From the NCBI GenBank assembly GCA_043802925.1, contig JAZDKP010000267.1, forward strand, positions 1 through 20,223: a stretch of 20,223 nt of DNA. The letters run 5' to 3'. Each line of letters opens with the position of its first letter. The first letter of the stretch is position 1. The stretch is from JAZDKP01 sp043802925 (GTDB lineage: Bacteria; Fibrobacterota; OXYB2-FULL-49-7; JAEUSG01). Under the pieces are notes generated by a model that saw nothing but the letters and a program-made list of their open reading frames with translations, was not told the DNA's origin and searched no databases. The translations under genes were made by a program, and so were the position numbers. This document shows, in pieces, positions 7,913-15,965 of the stretch.

Positions 7913-7984
7913 GTATAATATAAATAATATGTCTCGTGTCTCATATTTGTCTCATGTCTCATATTTGTATAATATATTAGCAAT
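7913..7984 (+). repeat. Phased 18-bp tandem repeat with GTCTC and GTATAAT units
   Basis: Four consecutive 18-bp blocks start at 7913, 7931, 7949 and 7967. The two inner blocks differ at one base of 18: GTCTCGTGTCTCATATTT and GTCTCATGTCTCATATTT. The outer two both begin GTATAATATA. GTCTC therefore occurs at 7931, 7938, 7949 and 7956. The last inner block joined to the fourth makes the GTCTC-N6-GTATAAT element seen at 3979. Eighteen bp is not a whole helical turn number (10.5), so the sites would sit on different faces of the DNA. Likely a regulator-binding array; the regulator is unknown. Confidence 0.6.
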
Positions 7985-8038
7985 ATTTAAATAGGTGTTA
8001 AAATTTAATATGTTATACCATATAGTGTTATTACTTTT

Positions 8039-8066
8039 TTGGAAGACGGCTTAATATTTGTATAAT
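8039..8066 (+). promoter_or_regulatory. Candidate promoter of the three-gene propeller operon
   Basis: TTGGAA (8039-8044), a 16-bp spacer, then a perfect TATAAT (8061-8066). Transcription would start near 8073, leaving a leader of about 65 nt. The 13-mer ATATTTGTATAAT around the -10 (8054-8066) is an exact copy of 7961-7973. The layout parallels the candidate promoter at 4221-4248. Confidence 0.5.
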
Positions 8067-8137
8067 TTTATGTATATTTAGATATTAGGGAATGTTAATC
8101 TTTTTTAAATGCTACATAAACTGAAGGAGAAAATACA

Positions 8138-11068
8138 ATGAAACGTCTGATTAGCTTGATGTTGCTGACTCTGCTGGCAACCAGCGGATGGTCATTGGAA
8201 CGGCTTTTCTGCGGTTTTGAACAGGCTGAGCTGTCCACCTGGCCGGTTGGGATCTATTCCAGCATCGGTGACGCCAATAATATCGGCTATTACGGACTTA
8301 ATACCGCTCCTAATGCCGTCTGGATTTCGAGCCATGATGCGGCCAACGCATCGCAGGGCGAATGGGCGCTGCGTCATGAGATTTATCCGAATTCCGTGCC
8401 GTCAAACATGAATATCCGCCAGGGAACGGATGTTTATCAGAATTGGAATTGGATTTCCAACGGAGGAAGCGGGTACGACCAGGTCTGGGATTCCACCCGT
8501 GCCTATTATGGCGAGTATAACGGCGATGCCGAATGGAACATCAACCGTTTCTGCGGTCTCTTTACCCTGCTGAGAACGCTGCCTCAGCTTCCGGACTCCC
8601 TGCGTAACTGGTCCGCGTTTGACTATGCGTATATCGACGTCAAATCAACGGCCGCGGACGCCTATTTTTGGATTTATGTCTTTGGCAAGGACCGCTGGAC
8701 CGAACCCCGGGTCTTTCACGTACCGGCCGGGAATACCTATTCAACGCTCCGGTTGCCCATCAAAGACATGGCGTGGGCAGGCAATCTGGATTTCAGCGAT
8801 GTCCGGAATTTCCGCATTGTCCTGCGCGAAACCAAAGGAGTCACGACGATATTTATTGACAACATCCGGCTGGTGACCGCGGACGTGGCGCCCGCCCTTT
8901 CCGTCATCAATGACACGCGTCCCATTATCCCGCGGTTACTGACTTCCTGGCACAAACCGCCGGTTGCCGCACCGCCGGCCCCTCCGGTCGGACTGAGCCG
9001 GGTAACAGGGCAGGTGGCAGCCTCCGCGCCGGTCAGTGTCGGTCTTCCAGTCTTATCGGCGCTCGATGGTGAAGGGGATCGCATTGAGAACTGGGTGTAT
9101 GGTGTCGCGGCCTTTGACAACAACCGCATCGCGGTCGTCAATAACAGCTTCCGCAATTATGTCTATTCGGCGACCCCCCCAGAACCCAACGCCAATCCCG
9201 GCGGCTGGCATGCGGGCCGCGGCTGGATAGGGACTGCTGACGGCGGCGTCACCTGGCAGAGTGATGCCACAGCCGGGGCCTATCCCCTTCTTTTTTCAAC
9301 CACCGGGCGGGGTTCTTATTCAAGCTGGCATACGGGTGATAACATGCTGCGCGGTATTCTGTATGCCAACCCCATGGGCTGGTGCGGCAACAATGATCCG
9401 GGCAGCGGTTTCCAGATGTACCACTTTTTCTACAAGGCAATACCGCAAAACGACCATTGGGACGTTTATCCTGAGCACAAGGAACGCACACTTCCCCAGC
9501 GATGGGACGACATCGTTACCCTCGATGAAGTACGGGGCTGCGCCATGGGCGCCACGGCGCTGACCGCCCTGCCCAATGGCCGCCTCTGGATGGCCTCGGT
9601 CAGCAACCATACGAATCCGGCTATTTCGTACAAGGCCATGTTCGCCAGTTATTCCGATGACGGCGGCAATCGGTGGCGCTTTGTGCAGGGCAACAAGTCC
9701 GGCGTTTATCCGCAGGGGTCCAGCGAAGCAAAAAGCGGAAGCCCGAACCGTTTGGTGAATTACCATGGAAAGGTCATGCTGATTACCGGAGGTGATATTC
9801 TGGAGTACGCACTGGGCGATGAAAACGGCTGGACCGCTTTTTCCCAGTTTTACAATACGAATTGGAACTATATTTTCAAGAGCACCGTGGCTTACAAGGA
9901 CAGCGTTGTGTTCGCGTTGTTTTCCCATTATGCAAATCCGGGCGGCGCAACGCTTTTGAAATGGCAGAACAACAGCGCCGGCACCATGATGGAGGTCAGT
10001 CCTGCGGCAGAGGGCGGCAGTGAACCGCTCATGACGCTGGTGGGCCAACGGGTTTGGATACTCTGGATGAACAAGGCCGAAAAGTCCTATTATCGTAAAA
10101 TTTACTTTATCAACAGCAATACCTGGTCTGCCACGGAGAAGATTTACCAGAGCACCACCGATACGCTTCAGTATTTTGAAGTGCCGCCGGTTTCTCCGCC
10201 TTCCTATGTGCCCTTCCTTTTCCGCGAGGGATGCAACACCACCGGCCGAGTGCAGACCAAGTTCATGCGTATTCCCATTACCGCAGCGGAAGAGGCGCTG
10301 GACACGGACTATGACGGCCTGGATGATTCGCAGGAAGCGGCGTATGGCTGCACCGTGGGCAATGCGGACTCGGACAACGACGGACTCTGGGACGGCCAGG
10401 AGGTCTGTGCGACCAATACCAACCCGCATAACGCGGACTCGGATACCGATGGCGACAATGACGGTGTGGAACTGCAGAACTATACGAACCCCAAAAGTGC
10501 GACTTCGAAGATTTCCACTAACGCTGCGCCAATCGCCTCGCTGGTTCCCGTCATTAACGGTACTGCCGTTACGCTGGACGCTTCCGCGACCACGGATGCT
10601 GAAAGCGACGCGCTTCGCTACTACTGGGACGTCAAAGACGGGTCGGGCGTCTGTTATTTCGTTGAAGGCCAGCGGATTGTTCTGTCAACCGGCCTGATAG
10701 GCGCCAGGCTGACCGTGGATGACGGCCGGGGCAATCGCGATATTGAAACCTATGGGACCCCGCCGGATTCCAGCCAACTTTCCATTTCGGCCGGTGCGAA
10801 CCTAGGCCATGCCCTGTCGCTCGCAAGTTATCCGAATCCTTTCTCCGGCGCCACGACCTTTGCCTATCATGTTGCGGTCACAGGTGGGGTGACGTTGAAG
10901 ATTTTTAGCGTCAACGGGCAATTGGTGAAAAGCTTTGACAATGGCGTCAGGACGCCGGGGGCGTATCAGTTTGTCTGGAAAACGGGTAAATTGCCGGCAG
11001 GCATCTATTTCGCCCGGCTGCAATCCGGGAATAAAACGATGATAAAGAAACTGATTCTGATGCGGTGA
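8138..11068 (+). CDS. Secreted multidomain Asp-box (BNR-like) protein with TSP3 repeats, PKD domain and type IX sorting domain
   Basis: A 976-aa exported protein starting at ATG 8138 behind GAAGGAG. Residues 1-19 are a signal peptide. Residues 20-247 form a beta-rich, probably carbohydrate-binding, jelly-roll-like domain (WSAFDYAYIDVKST, ending TIFIDNIRLV). A Pro/Ala linker (270-285) follows. About 300-712 looks like a beta-propeller with two Asp-boxes, TADGGVTW and SDDGGNRW. Residues 719-786 are Asp-rich calcium-binding thrombospondin type-3-like repeats (DTDYDGLDD, DSDNDGLWDGQE, DSDTDGDNDG). Residues 796-868 resemble a PKD domain (APIASL, LDASATTDAESD, LTVDDGRG). Residues 893-976 are the sorting domain (YPNPFSG, KIFSVNGQLV). 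Asp-boxes occur in sialidases and other propellers; no FRIP motif or arginine triad was recognised, so sialidase activity is not claimed. It is first of three related genes, 22 bp before the next. Confidence 0.82.
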   Translation: MKRLISLMLLTLLATSGWSLERLFCGFEQAELSTWPVGIYSSIGDANNIGYYGLNTAPNAVWISSHDAANASQGEWALRHEIYPNSVPSNMNIRQGTDVYQNWNWISNGGSGYDQVWDSTRAYYGEYNGDAEWNINRFCGLFTLLRTLPQLPDSLRNWSAFDYAYIDVKSTAADAYFWIYVFGKDRWTEPRVFHVPAGNTYSTLRLPIKDMAWAGNLDFSDVRNFRIVLRETKGVTTIFIDNIRLVTADVAPALSVINDTRPIIPRLLTSWHKPPVAAPPAPPVGLSRVTGQVAASAPVSVGLPVLSALDGEGDRIENWVYGVAAFDNNRIAVVNNSFRNYVYSATPPEPNANPGGWHAGRGWIGTADGGVTWQSDATAGAYPLLFSTTGRGSYSSWHTGDNMLRGILYANPMGWCGNNDPGSGFQMYHFFYKAIPQNDHWDVYPEHKERTLPQRWDDIVTLDEVRGCAMGATALTALPNGRLWMASVSNHTNPAISYKAMFASYSDDGGNRWRFVQGNKSGVYPQGSSEAKSGSPNRLVNYHGKVMLITGGDILEYALGDENGWTAFSQFYNTNWNYIFKSTVAYKDSVVFALFSHYANPGGATLLKWQNNSAGTMMEVSPAAEGGSEPLMTLVGQRVWILWMNKAEKSYYRKIYFINSNTWSATEKIYQSTTDTLQYFEVPPVSPPSYVPFLFREGCNTTGRVQTKFMRIPITAAEEALDTDYDGLDDSQEAAYGCTVGNADSDNDGLWDGQEVCATNTNPHNADSDTDGDNDGVELQNYTNPKSATSKISTNAAPIASLVPVINGTAVTLDASATTDAESDALRYYWDVKDGSGVCYFVEGQRIVLSTGLIGARLTVDDGRGNRDIETYGTPPDSSQLSISAGANLGHALSLASYPNPFSGATTFAYHVAVTGGVTLKIFSVNGQLVKSFDNGVRTPGAYQFVWKTGKLPAGIYFARLQSGNKTMIKKLILMR

Positions 11069-11090
11069 GGTTTTTTGCAAGGGGGAAAAT

Positions 11091-12776
11091 ATGACCGGAA
11101 GATTTATCAGAACAATGTTCTTATTCCTGGGCGTCATCTCCGGGATGCTTTTTTCGCAGACCCTCGGTCCGGTTGAAATCCCGAATCTGGTGCACCATGG
11201 GATGAACGGGTTATGGGGCCGGGGGGAATTCAATTCGTATAATACGGTCTGCCGGAACAGCGTGGTTGCGCCGACAAAGGATAAAATCATGCTGGCGCTG
11301 CCCAGTGTCTATGGCATCATGTCCGTAAATGGCGGCCTCACGTTTACACAACTGGATGGAACGCCCGGAAAAACAGTCATCCACGGCGATGTGGTGCCTC
11401 CCGAATTGCCCGCTTATCCTTATTGGGGACGTTACAAAGGGCCCCAGAACAATATCGGCAATACGAATTACCAGGCCAGTTTTATAAACAACGACCTCTA
11501 TGTCTGCGGCTGGTTCTGCTGTAATGACAATGCCCGCGCCCCTATCTGGTTCCGCAAGCTTTCCTTTGACGGGATCTCCTGGACAAAGGGAAATTATGGG
11601 ATGCCGGATGACAGCGCCACCAAGTGCATGCCCAATTCAGCCGTGGAGCTTTCTTCCGGGAGAATCTGGTATCTCGCGAACAACATCTTCGCCATCATGG
11701 GTTTCGGGCAGGGGATTCACGCGAAATATTCCGATGATGGCGGCCAGACCTGGCTGAAAGCAAACGGTTCGCGGGTGGTCTCCCATTATGGCGGATGCGA
11801 AGGCCCGTATTTTGCGGTGCCCTATAAAAACGGAGTGGCGGTTATCTGGGGCAGCAAGGAAACCGCCTATTCCGATAGGGTCAGTCTGGGCTGGTCCGTT
11901 AACCTGCCGGATCAAAGCGGGACTCCGACCGCCTGGACCCCTTTTGAAACCGTGATTACCGGCGACTATTATTCCTGCAAGTTCCTGGCCAACAGCGTGA
12001 CAGTGATGGGGGTTGACCAGATATTCATTGCCGCCACCTCCCGCGCCGATTCATTGGTTCCGGGGTTGACCCTGGTGGCATCCTGTTCCAGCGATGTCTG
12101 GACAATCGATACGCTGGGCCAGACGCGCATTATGGCCAATAATACGGGCGCGGATGGCGGGGATCCTTACCTGGATGGCCTGTGGCCCACGGATCGCAGC
12201 GGCCTTGCCATTATTACCAAAGTGGGGGCCGATGTTTATTGCGCCTGGGGCGACAAGGGAGACGACGGCAAATACCGGATTCTGATGAAAAAGCGTCTTG
12301 ACGGCCACCGCTGGTCCGATTCGACCGTTCTTACGGAACAAACCGAACGCATCTATCAGATGGGTTCACCCAACACGAATCCGGATGGACGGCTCATACT
12401 TGTCTGGGAATATGCAAATGACGCGGCCGGTCCGGCCACGGGTGGAATACGCTTGATGAATTGTGACCTCAGCGCGTTGTCCATCACCCGGAACGGGCTG
12501 CCGATAGAAGATAACCGTCTTCGGATTATTGTTACACCGGACCCGTTCAATCCCTCCACATCGATCCGTTGCACCGACAGGGGGCGGACGATTGCTTCCG
12601 GAACCGCCAAACTTGAAATATTCGATATCAAGGGAAAAAAGATGGCCGATCTTTCGAACCGGCTGGGCCCGTCCAGCATCTGTTGGAATGCCGCGGGGCT
12701 GTCCACGGGTTACTATATCGCGAGGTTGAAAGTTGACGGCAAAACCGCTTCCCGAAGTATGTTTTTGATAAAGTAA
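11091..12776 (+). CDS. Secreted Asp-box (BNR-like) propeller protein with type IX sorting domain
   Basis: A 561-aa exported protein starting at ATG 11091, with AAGGGGG at 11079-11085 as ribosome-binding site. Residues 1-22 are a signal peptide (RFIRTMFLFLGVISGMLFSQ). There is no N-terminal binding domain, unlike its two neighbours: the propeller-like region begins almost at once (about 40-465). It carries one degenerate Asp-box (SVNGGLTF, about 78-85) and one canonical (SDDGGQTW, 214-221), the latter in the context AKYSDDGGQTW shared with the flanking paralogues. Residues 475-561 are the sorting domain (PDPFNPSTSI, LEIFDIKGKKM). Several cysteines (WFCCND, about 141-146) are odd for a surface protein and may form disulfides. 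Catalytic function is not evident. Second gene of the operon, 22 bp after the first and 23 bp before the third. Confidence 0.8.
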   Translation: MTGRFIRTMFLFLGVISGMLFSQTLGPVEIPNLVHHGMNGLWGRGEFNSYNTVCRNSVVAPTKDKIMLALPSVYGIMSVNGGLTFTQLDGTPGKTVIHGDVVPPELPAYPYWGRYKGPQNNIGNTNYQASFINNDLYVCGWFCCNDNARAPIWFRKLSFDGISWTKGNYGMPDDSATKCMPNSAVELSSGRIWYLANNIFAIMGFGQGIHAKYSDDGGQTWLKANGSRVVSHYGGCEGPYFAVPYKNGVAVIWGSKETAYSDRVSLGWSVNLPDQSGTPTAWTPFETVITGDYYSCKFLANSVTVMGVDQIFIAATSRADSLVPGLTLVASCSSDVWTIDTLGQTRIMANNTGADGGDPYLDGLWPTDRSGLAIITKVGADVYCAWGDKGDDGKYRILMKKRLDGHRWSDSTVLTEQTERIYQMGSPNTNPDGRLILVWEYANDAAGPATGGIRLMNCDLSALSITRNGLPIEDNRLRIIVTPDPFNPSTSIRCTDRGRTIASGTAKLEIFDIKGKKMADLSNRLGPSSICWNAAGLSTGYYIARLKVDGKTASRSMFLIK

Positions 12777-12799
12777 CATTTTATTTAGAAGGGGGTTTT

Positions 12800-15142
12800 A
12801 TGAAAAATGCAAAAAGCTTCTTGTTCGCAGGTATCCTGGTATTGATGATGTCTGCCGTGCTGTCCGCCGCGGAGTCCAATGTTGTGGTTTTATATGATTC
12901 GGTCGGCGAGGGCGGTTCGGAACACCGTGGTGACGGTTTTCCAATGCCCGTTGGCTACCCCTATACAGATTCCTATGGATACACCTATAATCCTAACGGC
13001 TGGATTCAAGGAGCCCTAAACGGCACACTCGATCCCGAACTTACCGGTTGCCCGCCGCATAACGTCTATCATACTATGTTTGAATGGTATTTCCAACGGA
13101 CGCAGAGCATTAAGGCGGACCAATTAGCCAACGCGCAACAACGACGCGACTGGTCGGCCTATCAGTATCTCCGCTTCGACGCTTACAGCACGAACAACGT
13201 CGCGGTGGTCGGGGTCCGTGTCAAAGATTCCCGAGTCAGCACATCGGTAGGTTATCTCGGTAACTTCACGCCGCTTGCCACCTTTCGAATACCTGTGAAT
13301 CAATGGGTCACCTGTAATTTCCCGCTAAAAGCGCTTGCCGACACCGGAGAATTGGACCTGACAAAAATGCAGGGTTTTCATATGCAATCCAATGGTTTTG
13401 AAGGGCCCTGCTCGCTCCAAGTCCGTAATGTCCGCCTTGTCGGCAGCGGCACGCCCACCTATCCACTGCTTGAAATGGAAGAGGCCATAGCGCCTCTGGG
13501 ACGCGTCGTGGTGAATACGGCGCCTCCGGTCCGTGATCCGGTTAAAATGGCGCGGAACCTGGTGGTAACGACCGACTTGGGACCCGTGACCATTGCCCTG
13601 GGCAGGGTAACCCTTGGCGGCGAAGGAATCACCTATGTGCAAAACAACCGCCGCGGCATGGTGGCCTATGACAATGACCGCCTGGCGCTCATTGCGAGAA
13701 CCAGCACCTATTATGACGGCAGCAACTGGAGCGCTATCCTATTGCAAAGCAATGCAGACGTGCTTGGAGGCCTTGTCGCGTTCGGCAGTTTTGACGGTGG
13801 GGCCACCTGGGGCGGCATTACCCGGGGCGAGACACGTCCGACCCGCCTGAACAGCTGGTACGGGCGTGCGAGCGCTTCGTCGAGCCTGTCGAATGGTGAT
13901 TTGTATATGATCGGTACCGAAAACTGCACTAATTACGCCAGCCTCATTGACGGCTATTTTCGGCGACTCGCCTTTACCGGCGATGGCTGGGTGGCGGATC
14001 GTTTCGGCCTGCTGGATCAGATGTACAAATGCCCGGTGTGGTCGTACGCCGTCACGCTCTGGAACGGCCGCCTGTGGGCAACGCGCGGTGACGGTTTTGG
14101 TTCACCCTACGCCGGTTTTCGCGCGCGTTATTCCGATGACGACGGCCGCACCTGGATGCCCTGCAAGGACGCTGATATCGCCGGCAATACGACCAATCCC
14201 CGTCCATGGTATCAGGCTGGCGTCGATCCCGTGCCGTCCAAAGTGATACTTTTCCCCGGGGACAGTGTGCCAGGCGCTATCCTGGTTCCTTATGGAAATG
14301 GTGTGGCCAGCATCGACCCCTATGGCCGGTATCTGAAGATTCACGACGGCTCGCAGTGGGGGGCGTTGCAGTCCATTGCATCCTGGGGAACAAGCGGCCA
14401 GAGCTATACCGATATTTCAGCGACCTGCATTGACAATGACCATATTTTCATGGCCAAGGGCGGACGGATTAATTTTGACAACTCAAGCGAGGCGCTAACG
14501 GATCTGGTGGTCACCCATTCCAAGGCCGGCGGGTCCTGGACCTCGGCCCAGCTGGAAACAGGCAATATCACGGATGCCATTCTAACGAGTGCCGGCAGTT
14601 TTGTGTATTGCTTCTATTCCCAGAAGTCGGGGAGCAATTACCTTGTCAAGTATCGCCGCTGGAACAACGGCACCTGGGAAGCGGCCGTTCAGGTGGCAAG
14701 CGAGACCGTCCGCATCAACCGGGTCGGCGCTCCGATGAATTGTCCGGGGTCCTATGCCTGCGTGATGTGGGATGCCGCGGGTGGGAGCTTCCTGAAATTC
14801 GCCAAAGTGGCCACCGGTGTGGCGGGAACCGAAACCGGTTGGACCGGTTGTGAAAAAGGGAACCGGGCCCTTGTGGGGGGTGCGGATGCCCTGCTGGGGA
14901 TCTCCCCTAATCCTTTCAGCGGGAACGCGGTAATCCAATACCGTGTCAATGGCAAAACGCCGGTGTCCATCACGGTGTATAATGTAAACGGGCAGCGAGT
15001 CGTGACGCTGGTAAACGGCAAGCCGTCGGCAGGCGCCCACTCCATTGTCTTGACAGCAAAGAACATGGTGCCGGGTATCTATTTTGTCAAAATGGCGTCT
15101 GGAAACAATCAATTCGTCCGAAAGGCGATATTGACGAGGTAA
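12800..15142 (+). CDS. Secreted Asp-box (BNR-like) propeller protein with N-terminal binding domain and type IX sorting domain
   Basis: A 780-aa exported protein; AGAAGGGGG at 12787-12795 precedes ATG 12800. Residues 1-23 are a signal peptide ending LSAA. Residues 28-214 form a beta-rich domain clearly related to that of the 976-aa neighbour (DWSAYQYLRFDAYST versus NWSAFDYAYIDVKST, and RNVRLV versus DNIRLV), probably a carbohydrate-binding jelly roll. About 255-675 is propeller-like with Asp-boxes SFDGGATW (330-337) and SDDDGRTW (445-452). Residues 697-780 are the sorting domain (ISPNPFSGNAVIQY, ITVYNVNGQRVVTL, GIYFVKMASGN). It lacks the TSP3 and PKD modules of the first gene. Substrate is unknown; sialidase residues were not recognised. 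It is the last gene of the operon: a strong intrinsic terminator follows about 50 bp after the stop. Confidence 0.82.
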   Translation: MKNAKSFLFAGILVLMMSAVLSAAESNVVVLYDSVGEGGSEHRGDGFPMPVGYPYTDSYGYTYNPNGWIQGALNGTLDPELTGCPPHNVYHTMFEWYFQRTQSIKADQLANAQQRRDWSAYQYLRFDAYSTNNVAVVGVRVKDSRVSTSVGYLGNFTPLATFRIPVNQWVTCNFPLKALADTGELDLTKMQGFHMQSNGFEGPCSLQVRNVRLVGSGTPTYPLLEMEEAIAPLGRVVVNTAPPVRDPVKMARNLVVTTDLGPVTIALGRVTLGGEGITYVQNNRRGMVAYDNDRLALIARTSTYYDGSNWSAILLQSNADVLGGLVAFGSFDGGATWGGITRGETRPTRLNSWYGRASASSSLSNGDLYMIGTENCTNYASLIDGYFRRLAFTGDGWVADRFGLLDQMYKCPVWSYAVTLWNGRLWATRGDGFGSPYAGFRARYSDDDGRTWMPCKDADIAGNTTNPRPWYQAGVDPVPSKVILFPGDSVPGAILVPYGNGVASIDPYGRYLKIHDGSQWGALQSIASWGTSGQSYTDISATCIDNDHIFMAKGGRINFDNSSEALTDLVVTHSKAGGSWTSAQLETGNITDAILTSAGSFVYCFYSQKSGSNYLVKYRRWNNGTWEAAVQVASETVRINRVGAPMNCPGSYACVMWDAAGGSFLKFAKVATGVAGTETGWTGCEKGNRALVGGADALLGISPNPFSGNAVIQYRVNGKTPVSITVYNVNGQRVVTLVNGKPSAGAHSIVLTAKNMVPGIYFVKMASGNNQFVRKAILTR

Positions 15143-15194
15143 AGTAAAGACCACGCCCTGACGGCACACATGTACTGTCAGAGGATATCGTTAT

Positions 15195-15231
15195 AAGGTC
15201 GATCCAGAAAATTTTTGGATCGGCCTTTTTT
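15195..15231 (+). terminator. Rho-independent terminator of the propeller operon
   Basis: An 11-bp stem AAGGTCGATCC (15195-15205) pairs with GGATCGGCCTT (15217-15227) with a single T-G wobble, an 11-nt loop, and a T6 run at 15226-15231. It closes the plus-strand operon; the opposite strand is not T-rich enough after the stem to serve the convergent vapC gene equally well. Confidence 0.9.
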
Positions 15232-15267
15232 CTGGCTATTTTTACGCAAGGACAACTGATAGAAAAA

Positions 15268-15669
15268 CTATTCGGTCCAATCCGCCTGTTTAAGTTCAGT
15301 GACCCTGTTGAATTCCGCTATGTTATGGGTGATAAGACAGCCGTTTCCAGCCATGACAATGGCAGCCACAAGAAGATCGTTAGGGCCGATGCAGTTCCCT
15401 TTCTTTTCCAGCCTGGCGCGCAAACCCGCATAAACAACCGCCACATTGTCATCGAACGGAACAATGTCGTAGGGGCCAAGGAAAGCGTTGACCTTGTCCG
15501 CGGTTTCGACCCTGCGTTCGCTCTTTTCCGCCCCTAATAGGAGTTCGGCCTTGACGATGGCCGGGATTTTGATGTCCGCAGGATCGTGGCGTTTTAAATG
15601 AGCCGCCAGCGCCGGGTACTTTCCTTTTAGGAAATAGACGCAGATATTGGTATCGAGGAAGTATTTCAC
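15268..15669 (-). CDS. vapC: VapC-like PIN-domain toxin
   Basis: A 133-aa PIN-domain ribonuclease, the toxin of a type II toxin-antitoxin pair; family members cut tRNA or rRNA. The acidic metal-binding residues are in place: Asp6 (FLDTNICVYFLKG), Glu42 (KAELLLGA) and Asp98 (IGPNDLLVAAI), with the final THNIAEFNRV in the usual position of the last active-site strand. It starts with GTG (15669-15667), and the antitoxin stop TGA overlaps it as GTGA, so translation is coupled to the antitoxin. Both genes look intact. The target RNA is unknown. Confidence 0.92.
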   Translation of the reverse strand: MKYFLDTNICVYFLKGKYPALAAHLKRHDPADIKIPAIVKAELLLGAEKSERRVETADKVNAFLGPYDIVPFDDNVAVVYAGLRARLEKKGNCIGPNDLLVAAIVMAGNGCLITHNIAEFNRVTELKQADWTE

Positions 15670-15896
15670 AGGGATTCGCGCCGGTGATCGCCTTTAAAGC
15701 CGTGCCGTTCCGGTGGTTTGAAAGAGACGTCATGAATGCTCCCGAAGAGGTCGAAGTAACCTTCGGGCCACGCCCCGGCCAACGCCTGCTTGATGTGCCG
15801 GTTGGCCCAACCCGACAAAGAGACATGCTCCGCTTTGGCCTTGGCATTCAACTGACGGTAAGTCGGCTTGTCGATATAAAGAGACAACTGGGGCAT
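15666..15896 (-). CDS. vapB: VapB-like ribbon-helix-helix antitoxin
   Basis: A 76-aa protein preceding the PIN toxin and overlapping it by 4 bp. The N-terminal 40 residues have the ribbon-helix-helix pattern: a short strand (QLSLYIDKPTYRQL), a helix (NAKAKAEH), then SLSGWANRHIKQAL. The C-terminal tail (GYFDLFGSIHDVSF) would wrap the toxin, as in this family. A strong Shine-Dalgarno GGAAGGAGG precedes the ATG at 15896. It should neutralise the toxin and repress its own promoter through the palindrome at 15937-15965. Confidence 0.85.
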   Translation of the reverse strand: MPQLSLYIDKPTYRQLNAKAKAEHVSLSGWANRHIKQALAGAWPEGYFDLFGSIHDVSFKPPERHGFKGDHRRESL

Positions 15897-15936
15897 AGGG
15901 GCCTCCTTCCGCTTAAAGATAGAATATCATACCAGA

Positions 15937-15965
15937 CAATACAAGTATCTTATATACTTGTATTG
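15937..15965. promoter_or_regulatory. Perfect palindrome, probable VapBC operator
   Basis: CAATACAAGTAT (15937-15948) and ATACTTGTATTG (15954-15965) are exact reverse complements, 12-bp arms with a 5-bp spacer (CTTAT). It lies 41 bp upstream of the antitoxin start, over the likely minus-strand promoter (TATGAT at 15934-15929 is a possible -10). Autoregulation by ribbon-helix-helix antitoxins at such dyads is well known. It lacks a T-tract, so a terminator is less likely. Confidence 0.7.

Larger units (their letters stand above)
7828..8137. other. AT-rich intergenic regulatory region before the propeller operon
   Basis: This 310-bp gap contains no credible gene. The first 80 bp keep coding-like composition with no T-tracted hairpin, so the GNAT unit may end without an intrinsic terminator. 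From about 7910 the DNA is strongly AT-rich and holds a phased 18-bp repeat, the dyad ATATG-N6-CATAT (8008-8023), a promoter candidate (8039-8066) and a clear Shine-Dalgarno GAAGGAG at 8123-8129. A GG-N10-GC pair at 7854-7867 partially fits the sigma-54 consensus but is weak. Confidence 0.65.

Noticed and set aside
7913..7984. CRISPR-like array
   Set aside because: Repeats are contiguous 18-bp blocks without unique spacers, and no cas gene is present.
8138..15142. Calling the three Asp-box proteins sialidases
   Set aside because: Only Asp-boxes are seen. No FRIP-like motif or arginine triad was recognised, and Asp-boxes occur in many non-sialidase propellers.
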